Shown: one piece after another, positions 7,267-14,335 of the stretch | Numbering within the stretch: position 1 is the first letter of the stretch | Layout: each line of letters begins with the position of its first letter | Origin: a virus | DNA length: 53,872 nt | Reading direction: 5' to 3' (one strand) | Virus record (IMG/VR): IMGVR_UViG_3300008113_006865 | Coordinates: 1-53,872 of that record | Translations under genes and position numbers: made by a program | The notes under the pieces: generated by a model | Databases searched by the model: none | Told to the model about the DNA's origin: nothing | What the model saw: only the letters and a program-made list of their open reading frames with translations

Positions 7267-7599
7267 ATGGACCAGTCTTACGTATTAAAACCTACATGTT
7301 TTGAATTTACAGTAGAAGATCACTTTCCAAAATTATCCAAAAATAAAAAGGTTGGCGTGTTCCTTTCTGGGGGTATGGAGTCAAGTTTGATCAGTTTAAT
7401 CGCTAAAGAATATTACGGCGAAGAGCGTGTTATTTTCTTTTATTCTGATAACATTTTTTCTTCTAACGATCCTAAAAGAAACGAATATATACATACAAAT
7501 GTTAACCGTGCAGCAAAATTATTAAATATCGTTCCAACATATTTGGAATTTAACTATGACATGCACGTTAGTAATAGAAAGCAATCAATCCTGGAATGA
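7267..7599 (+). CDS. QueC-like PP-loop ATPase, N-terminal half
   Basis: The 110-aa product contains the PP-loop VFLSGGMESSLISLIA (residues 31-46; SGGxxSS), the pyrophosphate-binding signature of QueC, NadE and asparagine-synthetase-type ATP pyrophosphatases. It stops at 7599, where the next ORF begins as ATGA in the -1 frame and supplies the zinc-binding C-terminal half. In homologues these halves form one protein of roughly this summed length (about 250 aa). Either two coupled subunits, a -1 frameshift near 7575-7600, or a mutated gene. Such enzymes adenylate a carboxylate before amidation or nitrile formation; a role in 7-deazaguanine or in small-molecule tailoring is possible. Confidence 0.7.
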   Translation: MDQSYVLKPTCFEFTVEDHFPKLSKNKKVGVFLSGGMESSLISLIAKEYYGEERVIFFYSDNIFSSNDPKRNEYIHTNVNRAAKLLNIVPTYLEFNYDMHVSNRKQSILE

Positions 7600-8021
7600 C
7601 GGTTTCTAAAATTATGGAAATAGCTTATGCTGATCCAGTGAAGTATAAGTCTACCATTGAAGAATTTCACCTAGACAATAGGAGGTATGCCGATGGCTTA
7701 TTAGAGATAGATATTCCAGCTGAGGTATACCCACTACTAAGACAAACTTCTGGATTTATCAAAAGTCCGTTTAAGGATTTAAACAAAAGTGAAGTGGTTG
7801 ATTTTTATAGTCAACTAGGATTCATTGATAAACTGTATGGAACGAGTTCATGTATTATGGAAGATCTGACTACTAAAGGAAAACACTGCGGATCGTGTTT
7901 TAATTGTCAGCAAAGATGGGACGCTTTTAAAATTTTAGGAAGTATAGAAGATCTGACTGAGTATGAATCAGACAACATAAAACATTATAGAGAAGAATTA
8001 GAAAATGTTATTCATTCATAA
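7596..8021 (+). CDS. QueC-like PP-loop ATPase, C-terminal half
   Basis: The 141-aa product ends with KHCGSCFNCQQRWDAF, matching the CxxCxxC-R zinc motif at the C terminus of QueC-type proteins, and also carries a Cys earlier in TSSCIMED that may be the fourth zinc ligand. Its ATG overlaps the stop of the N-terminal half (ATGA). Upstream in this frame the reading continues backward with NRKAINPG, so a -1 frameshift would give a continuous protein. Its last 17 bp overlap the radical SAM gene. Confidence 0.7.
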   Translation: MTVSKIMEIAYADPVKYKSTIEEFHLDNRRYADGLLEIDIPAEVYPLLRQTSGFIKSPFKDLNKSEVVDFYSQLGFIDKLYGTSSCIMEDLTTKGKHCGSCFNCQQRWDAFKILGSIEDLTEYESDNIKHYREELENVIHS

Positions 8022-9168
8022 TACAGTCAGCTTATGTGATCATTGCTATAGGCACGTACCTGCAATTGTCTACGAAAAAGACAATCAAATATTGATGACT
8101 AAAAAATGTACAGAGCACGGAGAACTTACTAGTGTTGTAGAGATCGATACTGAATTTTATTATGGTCTAGAACATCATAGAGATATTGAATCATTTAATC
8201 AAATTTTGTTCGAGGCGAGTGATAGGTGTCAATTAAGTTGCCCACATTGCTATCACTTGCCAGACAATAAAATTACAGATAGGCCAATTTCAGAAATTAT
8301 AGAACAATTAAGTATATTCCCCAAAGATAGTGCTCCAATGCTAGCGGGTGCGGAGGCAACGCTAAGACCTGATTTTATTGAGTTATGTGAAGAGATTAAT
8401 AAACTTGACTTTAAGAAATTTGAATTACTATCTAACGGGTTACGTTTTGCAAACGAAGAATGGACACAGCAAGTATATGATGCCGGATTAAAAACAATGT
8501 GTTTAGGCCTAAATCATCCCAGTTATCAAGGAGAAACGGTCCATGCTAAACAACTCATTGGTTTACAAAATATGATAGATACAGGTTATCAAATTGGATA
8601 TGTTGGGTACACCATTGAAGATTACGAACATTTACCGTTTATTCTAAATGAGATCAAGTCTATAAATCACACCAGTATCAACCATTATAGAATACGCTGC
8701 GGAAGTTTTATTGGTCGAAGTAGTGATCAGCAACGTGGTTACCTTAGTAAACTTGTTAGTTTAGTTAAACAACACGTGGGAAGTGAAGTCGTAGCATATC
8801 CTTCAGATGACAACCCATATCATGTTATGCTACAATGGAATGATATTATATTACGACTAATACAATGGCCTGATGTTACAAATATTGATATGGAAGAACT
8901 TGCAACAGGACCTTGGTGTCAATTTTACGATGGCCCAGTTACAAACTTTGTACATCAGGTAATTACACGAGACGCTTATAAAAATATGAGTTTGCCCAAA
9001 TTAGACACAGTTCCAGAAAAATATCAGTATAGATCAATGACTGGACAACATACGGATTATTGGAAAAACACTTGGCAAGGTCCTGTAGAATTTTACCATT
9101 TTAATTGGGACTTTGATAGTATTTGTTTTACCCCTAACCGTAAAATTATTCCTATATTAATTGCTTAG
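8005..9168 (+). CDS. Radical SAM protein with N-terminal zinc motif (Tes/MJ0619-like)
   Basis: A 387-aa radical SAM enzyme: C75, C79 and C82 in DRCQLSCPHCYH form the CxxxCxxC [4Fe-4S] site. The N terminus has C11, C14, C35 and H38 in an arrangement (CxxC ... KxCTEHGE) like the accessory zinc domain of the MJ0619/tetraether-synthase group, which acts on pterin or lipid substrates. The segment LAGAEATLRPDF corresponds to the GGEP-like motif that binds SAM. It overlaps the PP-loop gene by 17 bp and is eight bases upstream of a second radical SAM gene. It is not PqqE: I see no C-terminal SPASM cluster. The substrate is unknown. Confidence 0.82.
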   Translation: MLFIHNTVSLCDHCYRHVPAIVYEKDNQILMTKKCTEHGELTSVVEIDTEFYYGLEHHRDIESFNQILFEASDRCQLSCPHCYHLPDNKITDRPISEIIEQLSIFPKDSAPMLAGAEATLRPDFIELCEEINKLDFKKFELLSNGLRFANEEWTQQVYDAGLKTMCLGLNHPSYQGETVHAKQLIGLQNMIDTGYQIGYVGYTIEDYEHLPFILNEIKSINHTSINHYRIRCGSFIGRSSDQQRGYLSKLVSLVKQHVGSEVVAYPSDDNPYHVMLQWNDIILRLIQWPDVTNIDMEELATGPWCQFYDGPVTNFVHQVITRDAYKNMSLPKLDTVPEKYQYRSMTGQHTDYWKNTWQGPVEFYHFNWDFDSICFTPNRKIIPILIA

Positions 9169-9176
9169 ATAATCTT

Positions 9177-10592
9177 ATGAATGATAATAATGTAATTTTT
9201 CTAACAGGTGTTATGACCCCGTGGTTCGAACGAAGCATTGCGGTATATCAACTTTCTAATTTTATAAAAAAACACGGGTATACAACTCAAGTAATAGATT
9301 TTATTCATTTGATACCAAAAAATGTATTGTTGGATTTGCTTAAAAAATTTACCAATAACAAAACTCAGGTATTAGCACTGAGTTCAACATTTATTGCCGA
9401 AGAGGTAACTTTGGGACTAACGAAAAAAACAGGAATAATTTCTAATGATTTACAACAGTGTTTGACTGAATATAAACTATTATTTCCGCATGTTAAATTG
9501 ATAGTTGGTGGTGCAAATGCAAGAAAATTTAAAAATAATAACTTGTTTGATTTTTATATTACTGGCTACGGAGAATTAGCCCTTTTAAATTTTTTAAAGA
9601 ATGGGGATACTAGATCTAGTAAATTTATTGATGGTGATATGTATCTTGGTAAATTTGATTCTTCTAAAATAGACCATATGTTTTGTGATCAAGATTTAAT
9701 TTTTGAGGGGGAAACTCTTCCAATAGAGATCAGCAGAGGTTGTATCTTTAGATGTAAATTTTGTGCTTATCCGTTAAACGGAAAACGAAAATTAGATCAT
9801 ATTAGAGATGTTGATTTAATAAAAAACGAATTGATTAATAATTATGAAAAGTGGGGAGTTACTAACTATCTAATACTTGATGATACATTTAATGACAGCA
9901 ATGAAAAATTAATAGAACTTCATGATATGATAGTTGCTTTACCTTTCAAAATAAATTTTGTATGTTATTTGAGGGTAGATTTGTTGTATCACTTTAGGGA
10001 TACACAAATAGAAATGTTAGAACGTATGGGTCTTAAATCTTGTCATTTTGGTGTAGAGAGTTTTAATCCTAAAACTGCTAAATTTATTGGTAAGGGATTA
10101 AGTGAAGATAAAACAAAAGACTTTCTTTTGTTTTTAAAAGAAAGATGGCAGAATAAAATTAGTTTTATGTGTACATTTATTGTTGGGCTTCCATTTGAAA
10201 CAAAAGAAAGTTGTATTGAAACTGGCGAGTGGTGTGTCAAAAACGATATAACATTTTGGACAATGCCTCTGTTTATAGATCCCGCACGAACATATAAAAG
10301 TGATATTGATATCAACTATGAAAAATACGGATATGTATTGAATCAAGATGATTGTTCATGGACAACTGATTTTATGACTTTCCATGAAGCACTACAAATA
10401 TCTAATAGATTTACAACAGATCACAATGACCATAAAATATCTGCTTGGAATATGTTTGCATTATTAACTTTTGGGATATATTCCATTGACGAGTTATATC
10501 ATATGACATACCGTGAATTACATACTGACTCTAATAGAACAATTTTTCAAAATAAAGTTAAAAGTTATATAGAAAGATTGAATAGATTATGA
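9177..10592 (+). CDS. B12-binding-type radical SAM protein
   Basis: The 471-aa protein has an N-terminal Rossmann-like domain resembling a cobalamin-binding domain (TQVIDFIHLIP ... VKLIVGGANARKF ... DFYITGYGELAL, roughly residues 1-140) and a radical SAM core whose cluster site is SRGCIFRCKFCAY (Cys about 188, 192, 195). The DxHxxG cobalamin motif is not evident, so cobalamin may bind base-off or not at all. Family members perform methylations, ring contractions and methylthiolations. The gene overlaps the next one by ATGA, placing both in one operon. Confidence 0.8.
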   Translation: MNDNNVIFLTGVMTPWFERSIAVYQLSNFIKKHGYTTQVIDFIHLIPKNVLLDLLKKFTNNKTQVLALSSTFIAEEVTLGLTKKTGIISNDLQQCLTEYKLLFPHVKLIVGGANARKFKNNNLFDFYITGYGELALLNFLKNGDTRSSKFIDGDMYLGKFDSSKIDHMFCDQDLIFEGETLPIEISRGCIFRCKFCAYPLNGKRKLDHIRDVDLIKNELINNYEKWGVTNYLILDDTFNDSNEKLIELHDMIVALPFKINFVCYLRVDLLYHFRDTQIEMLERMGLKSCHFGVESFNPKTAKFIGKGLSEDKTKDFLLFLKERWQNKISFMCTFIVGLPFETKESCIETGEWCVKNDITFWTMPLFIDPARTYKSDIDINYEKYGYVLNQDDCSWTTDFMTFHEALQISNRFTTDHNDHKISAWNMFALLTFGIYSIDELYHMTYRELHTDSNRTIFQNKVKSYIERLNRL

Positions 10593-11167
10593 ACGAGTGG
10601 ATTATAACTTCTGATAACAATTGTCAAGAATGGCAAGACATTTATAAAATTGCTGTTAGTGATAAAGATCATTTGCTTTGGGAAAATTATCAAAAAATTG
10701 ATTTAGACACATACGAACATATGGTTGTGAATATTCGAGATGGTATTCCTGCTGCATTTCACGGAGTGTACAATCACGGACGCTGGCCTACTAATTTTAG
10801 TAGAATATGTAATAGGGCATATATCAATCCTCATTTTAGAAATTTAGGACAAGGTCTTGAGATCACTAGTACCAATATCAAGTTTGCATTGGACAACTAC
10901 TCTCGTTGGGGTAAAGATGTGTTGTTTATTACTAGAGGAGTACAGTACGATAATGTAGAAATTAGTTGGCGTAAATTTGAGAAGTTTGTTAAGTTCTTAA
11001 AATCAACTACTGGTTATACTGATTTAACATACGATAATAGACTTTACAACTGCTGTGATTCAGGTTGCAAAGATTGCTATCAATTTGCTGTTTGGTACAA
11101 CCCAAAAAAAATCAAAATCACAGTTAATAGTATTACACAAGAGGATTGGAAAAATTTGTCTCAGTAG
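10589..11167 (+). CDS. Possible GNAT-type acetyltransferase, 192 aa
   Basis: The product has a strand-turn-helix segment ICNRAYINPHFRNLGQGLEI (residues 70-90), reminiscent of the acetyl-CoA loop (V-x-P-x-R-x-x-G-x-G) of GNAT enzymes, though the match is incomplete. A Cys-rich stretch NCCDSGCKDCYQF (near 152-164) could bind metal. It overlaps the radical SAM gene by ATGA. I call it a GNAT with limited confidence. Confidence 0.45.
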   Translation: MNEWIITSDNNCQEWQDIYKIAVSDKDHLLWENYQKIDLDTYEHMVVNIRDGIPAAFHGVYNHGRWPTNFSRICNRAYINPHFRNLGQGLEITSTNIKFALDNYSRWGKDVLFITRGVQYDNVEISWRKFEKFVKFLKSTTGYTDLTYDNRLYNCCDSGCKDCYQFAVWYNPKKIKITVNSITQEDWKNLSQ

Positions 11168-11174
11168 AATTACT

Positions 11175-11182
11175 ACTAAATA
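11175..11182 (+). promoter_or_regulatory. T4-late-like element ACTAAATA, five bases before ATG
   Basis: ACTAAATATTTCC directly precedes ATG 11188. With normal late-promoter spacing transcription would begin at or beside the start codon, and no ribosome-binding site is visible, so the message could be leaderless. Confidence 0.4.
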
Positions 11183-11187
11183 TTTCC

Positions 11188-11667
11188 ATGACTGATGCAT
11201 TAACACATTTAGATTATTCAATTGACACTACTGCTTTATTGGATTCAGCATCTAAAGCAAAATTAGAGTCAAAACCTTATACTGATTCTAGGTATCCAGA
11301 TTTAAAATTAGATAGATGGCATATTGGACATTTTACTGATGACTACATTAAAAAGATAATGCAAGATTTTGAGGTGGACGGCAAGCCAAGATTTTATTGG
11401 CTAGAGCCATTCGCAGAAATTCCAGAACATGTTGATAATGGAACATTGTGTTCTATTAATTTAATAGTAACTAAAGATCCGGCTCCTATTACTATAAACG
11501 GAGAGGAATTTTTTTACAAGCAGGCATTGTTAAACACTGCTATTCCTCATGCTGTATTCAATGGGCCGCATGAAAGGATAATGTTGAAAATATCTATTTT
11601 TGACGAAACATACGAACAATTAAAAAATCGAATAAAATACAAGGCAAAAGAAAATGCTAATAACTAA
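11188..11667 (+). CDS. Fe/2OG oxygenase-like (aspartyl hydroxylase-type) protein
   Basis: I chose ATG 11188 (MTDALTHLDYSIDTT); an upstream ATG at 11146 lies inside the previous gene. The 159-aa product has the HxD pair in EIPEHVDNGTLCSINLIV and a distal histidine with a basic residue in IPHAVFNGPHERIMLKIS, the layout of small double-stranded beta-helix dioxygenases related to aspartyl/asparaginyl hydroxylases. It overlaps the next oxygenase gene by 14 bp. One of five such enzymes in this island. Confidence 0.6.
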   Translation: MTDALTHLDYSIDTTALLDSASKAKLESKPYTDSRYPDLKLDRWHIGHFTDDYIKKIMQDFEVDGKPRFYWLEPFAEIPEHVDNGTLCSINLIVTKDPAPITINGEEFFYKQALLNTAIPHAVFNGPHERIMLKISIFDETYEQLKNRIKYKAKENANN

Positions 11668-12208
11668 AACAGATATTACTGTTGATTTAGATCAAATACG
11701 TAAAGACTTGGAACACGTACTTACACTACAAAAGTGGCCGTCTCCGCCGCCATTTTCTAAATTGCCACACAATCAAATTTGTCTTAATCACAGAGAAGGA
11801 TCCAACGATCCCTGGTTAGAGGGTGCTGGCAGTTTAACGGATACTGGATTGTTAGAGTCAGATTTTGATATTTTTAACGACGGCGTTCCAGAATATACAC
11901 AAACTGTTTTAAAAAATCTAGCTCATCAACAAGGTGTCAAGTTTGGACGTATTCGTTATATGAGAATGCCATCCAAATCAGGATTATCAGTTCATGTTGA
12001 TCTTGAATATAGATATCATTTAGTATTGCATACAAATAGATTTGCAATGTTTGGTCATATATATGAAGGTGATGACGAACTTGGCAAAGTTTATCATATA
12101 CCAGCGGATGGAACGTTTTATAAAGTAGATACTAGATTAGGCCACTTTGTTTACAACGGCGGTTGGGAAGATCGCATTCACTTAGTTATTTGTGTTATTG
12201 ATCAATAA
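11654..12208 (+). CDS. Fe/2OG oxygenase-like (aspartyl hydroxylase-type) protein
   Basis: The 184-aa product contains HVD in KSGLSVHVDLEYRYHLVLH and a distal histidine in TRLGHFVYNGGWEDRIHLV with arginine two-thirds of the way between the two, consistent with a 2OG-dependent dioxygenase. The start codon overlaps the preceding oxygenase gene by 14 bp; the 3' end overlaps the convergent oxygenase gene at 12182 by 27 bp. The substrate is unknown. Confidence 0.6.
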   Translation: MLITKTDITVDLDQIRKDLEHVLTLQKWPSPPPFSKLPHNQICLNHREGSNDPWLEGAGSLTDTGLLESDFDIFNDGVPEYTQTVLKNLAHQQGVKFGRIRYMRMPSKSGLSVHVDLEYRYHLVLHTNRFAMFGHIYEGDDELGKVYHIPADGTFYKVDTRLGHFVYNGGWEDRIHLVICVIDQ

Positions 12209-12901
12209 CGTGTAAGCAGACGGCAATACACTTAAAAATAATTGCATCACATTAAATCCTGTAGTTGATGCATCATGCACTAGTGATGTATCAATAATAT
12301 ACACACGACCCGGCTCATAGTCAACTAGTTCTAATTCACCCGTTGTAGGATTATAAAATCTCAGTGCTACATCTTTACTAGTTGCTGCCCACAATCTAAT
12401 CCACATACTAGGTACCACTGTATCAATGTGCGGGAAGAAAAATGCTCCGCTGTGCCACTTTAATATATTACTTCTACACCAGTGGTTGTCAAACATACGT
12501 AACGGACTTAATGAAGGCAAGTTTAAAACTTCTGTTGGTCTTATGCAATCAGTTTCGATTAATGGGTGTGTTGGGTTATTTCTATTCCATGCCATGAGAG
12601 AGCCGTTTATAGGATCATTATCAATTAAGTCACCTGATTGATTTACAACTGCGAGACCATAACGTTGTAGGTGTTGATGATCAATCCCCCATTTTTGAAA
12701 CTTGTTATTATATTGTTTTACTTGCATATTAAATGCATTACAATCAATAACTATGTTAGTTGGAGTCAAAGGAAAAGGATGAAGACGTTTATAATCTTCA
12801 TCCTTTACTACACTAGTACAATTTCTAAAAATTTCAGCAGCACCTGATTTCTCAAATACTGCAACTGTTTCATCTATGATTTTTTGTGCATCTATTTTCA
12901 T
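12182..12901 (-). CDS. Fe/2OG oxygenase-like protein next to pqqA
   Basis: The 239-aa product has HID in AFFFPHIDTVVPSMWIRLW and a distal histidine in YIIDTSLVHDASTTGFN, the metal triad of a double-stranded beta-helix dioxygenase, with a ~120-residue N-terminal region of unknown fold. It starts only 17 bp after the stop of the pqqA-like gene and in the same direction, so the two are co-transcribed; a late-type element (TGTAAATA, 12907-12914) in the gap could also give a leaderless message from its own ATG. Position makes it the prime candidate to act on the PqqA-like peptide or a derivative, but this is inference. Confidence 0.6.
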   Translation of the reverse strand: MKIDAQKIIDETVAVFEKSGAAEIFRNCTSVVKDEDYKRLHPFPLTPTNIVIDCNAFNMQVKQYNNKFQKWGIDHQHLQRYGLAVVNQSGDLIDNDPINGSLMAWNRNNPTHPLIETDCIRPTEVLNLPSLSPLRMFDNHWCRSNILKWHSGAFFFPHIDTVVPSMWIRLWAATSKDVALRFYNPTTGELELVDYEPGRVYIIDTSLVHDASTTGFNVMQLFLSVLPSAYTLLINNTNN

Positions 12902-12906
12902 GCACT

Positions 12907-12914
12907 TATTTACA
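12907..12914 (-). promoter_or_regulatory. T4-late-like element TGTAAATA before oxygenase gene
   Basis: On the minus strand TGTAAATAAGTGC leads straight into ATG 12901 with no ribosome-binding site, another candidate leaderless late start. It lies between pqqA and the oxygenase gene. Confidence 0.4.
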
Positions 12915-12918
12915 TAGA

Positions 12919-12990
12919 TTAACGATTCATCACGTACATAGTGATTTCAAATCCAAAACGCATATCAGTTGCTGTTGGTGTTGTCCACAT
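12919..12990 (-). CDS. pqqA: PqqA-like PQQ precursor peptide, 23 aa
   Basis: A 23-codon ORF with a strong ribosome-binding site (AAAGGAG, eight bases before ATG). The peptide starts MWTTPTATDMR and ends FGFEITMYVMNR. It matches PqqA over its whole length: MWxxP, D9-x-R11, GFE(V/I)TMY and terminal NR, with Glu15 and Tyr19, the two residues that are cross-linked and become PQQ, at the same positions as in 23-residue PqqA peptides. PqqA is bound by PqqD and modified by the radical SAM enzyme PqqE; pqqB, C, D and E are not in this window. The gene lies between ahpD and a dioxygenase gene, all on the minus strand. A phage copy could raise PQQ supply in a PQQ-using host such as a methylotroph, or be the substrate of a new pathway. 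Confidence 0.9.
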   Translation of the reverse strand: MWTTPTATDMRFGFEITMYVMNR

Positions 12991-13048
12991 AGTATTTCTC
13001 CTTTAATTAATAAAATTACATACTGTCTGTGTAACTGTATGTATCTGT

Positions 13049-13085
13049 ATTATACTAGAGAAATAGTTTGTTTCACATAGTGAAA
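13049..13085 (-). promoter_or_regulatory. Promoter with palindrome upstream of pqqA
   Basis: A minus-strand TATAAT (13049-13054) lies 59 bp before the pqqA start. The -35 region is poor but coincides with a perfect inverted repeat TTTCAC-ATA-GTGAAA (13071-13085), so activation or repression at this site is likely. An AT-rich hairpin (TTAATTTTAC-GATA-GTAAATTAA) between this and the ahpD stop may separate pqqA from the ahpCD transcript. Confidence 0.5.
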
Positions 13086-13108
13086 ATCATTAATTTACTA
13101 TCGTAAAA

Positions 13109-13615
13109 TTAACTATTCAAAACCTTAGCAACTGAATTCATTACACTGGCAATACGACCAATGTCACGAAGTTGTTCTACTGTATAGCCTTCTGTCTTCA
13201 ATGTCTCGTAATGTGCTTTTACACAGAAGTGACACTTGCCCACAATGCTTGCTGCCAACGAGAATGCTTCAAAGTTTGACTTAGTAGTTCCACCATGACT
13301 AGCAATAGCGTTCATGCGTAACTGTGCTGGCAGTCCTTTAAGAGCAGGATCTTCGGCCATTTCAACATATGGATACCATACATTGTTCTGTGCCATAATG
13401 CTCGCGGCCGTCATTGCTGACTCGGCGTGTACAGGTGCATCGGCAAGTATTACTGATAGAATTTTACCGTTGCCAGTTGCGGCCAGTGCAGCCACAGCAC
13501 AACCCATGGCCACATCAGCATCTAACGTACTACGCAAAAGAACAGCGTCAAGATTTAACTTGGTGTCCTTTGCGTAGTCTGGCAACGCTGATTTAACTGC
13601 GTCGATGAATGCCAT
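13109..13615 (-). CDS. ahpD: AhpD-like alkylhydroperoxidase
   Basis: The 168-aa product is a full-length AhpD: the catalytic segment GKCHFCVKAH has C128 and C131 with H135, closely matching the Cys-x-x-Cys and His of mycobacterial AhpD, and ASHGGTTKSNFEAF corresponds to the neighbouring helix. AhpD passes electrons from a lipoylated partner to AhpC. The start codon shares one base with the ahpC stop (TAATG), so translation is coupled. Together they reduce peroxides, which would protect an infected cell and Fe-dependent enzymes. Confidence 0.9.
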   Translation of the reverse strand: MAFIDAVKSALPDYAKDTKLNLDAVLLRSTLDADVAMGCAVAALAATGNGKILSVILADAPVHAESAMTAASIMAQNNVWYPYVEMAEDPALKGLPAQLRMNAIASHGGTTKSNFEAFSLAASIVGKCHFCVKAHYETLKTEGYTVEQLRDIGRIASVMNSVAKVLNS

Positions 13616-14175
13616 TATAGTGTCTCTCCGCCTACTGTACGGTTACAAGCACACAGTTCGCCAGTTTGTAGCGCATCCAATACACGAAGTGTTTCTTCTG
13701 GGCTACGACCAACGTTCAAGTTGTTGACAGTAACGTGTTGGATAACGTTTTCTGGGTCGACAATGAATGTTGCGCGAAGTGCGGCGCCTGCCGGTGCATA
13801 GAAGACGCCCAGTTGTTCAATCAAACTAACACTGCCACGTTCTTCGCCACTTTGGTGACGAGCAGTGTCAGCAAATTGAGTATGAGTAATTTTCTTCAAA
13901 TCAGCATGGGCCATTTGCCATGCTGTTTTACAGAACTCATTGTCTGTTGATCCTGTAAGCAATACTGCATCGCGATCAGCAAAGTCTTGCGTCAACTTGT
14001 CGTAGGCTACAATTTCTGTAGGGCAAACGAATGTGAAGTCTTTTGGATAGTAAACGATTACTTTCCACTTGCCTTCAAAACTCTGGTCTGTGATTGTGAA
14101 GTATGCGTCTTCTGGTTGTCCTGGCTTGACCCCTGTGATTGCAAATGCTGTTAATTTATCGCCAACTGTTTTCAT
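13615..14175 (-). CDS. ahpC: AhpC-type peroxiredoxin
   Basis: The 186-aa 2-Cys peroxiredoxin has the peroxidatic Cys51 in DFTFVCPTE and the resolving region GELCACNRTVGG (C175/C177) near the C terminus, plus a conserved ATFIVDP strand. It reduces hydrogen peroxide and organic peroxides. A strong ribosome-binding site (AAGGAGA) and a TTGATT-N17-TACAAT promoter precede it. The ahpD gene follows directly and probably supplies the reductant, since no AhpF is present. Confidence 0.93.
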   Translation of the reverse strand: MKTVGDKLTAFAITGVKPGQPEDAYFTITDQSFEGKWKVIVYYPKDFTFVCPTEIVAYDKLTQDFADRDAVLLTGSTDNEFCKTAWQMAHADLKKITHTQFADTARHQSGEERGSVSLIEQLGVFYAPAGAALRATFIVDPENVIQHVTVNNLNVGRSPEETLRVLDALQTGELCACNRTVGGETL

Positions 14176-14231
14176 AATATCTCCTTGTGTGTGTTGAAAA
14201 CTTAATAACTCAGTGTTTGTACTGATATGTT

Positions 14232-14260
14232 ATTGTAATAGTATTTAATGTTAAAATCAA
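14232..14260 (-). promoter_or_regulatory. Sigma-70 promoter of ahpC-ahpD
   Basis: Minus-strand TTGATT, 17-bp spacer, TACAAT, about 57 bp upstream of the ahpC start codon. Confidence 0.65.
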
Positions 14261-14306
14261 CCTTTTTAATAGATTTTTACAATAATTATTTCAATAACGC
14301 TTATAG

Positions 14307-14335
14307 AAAAAACCAATGATACTATTTGGTTTTTT
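14307..14335 (-). terminator. Rho-independent terminator, probably bidirectional
   Basis: AAAAAACCAA and TTGGTTTTTT form a 10-bp stem around a ~9-base loop, with T-runs on both strands. The stop codon of the SGNH hydrolase gene lies in the loop. It separates that gene from the ahpC promoter region. Confidence 0.75.

Noticed and set aside
8005-10592. The radical SAM genes as PqqE
   Set aside because: Neither shows the SPASM-type C-terminal Cys cluster expected of PqqE, and no PqqD-like protein is nearby.
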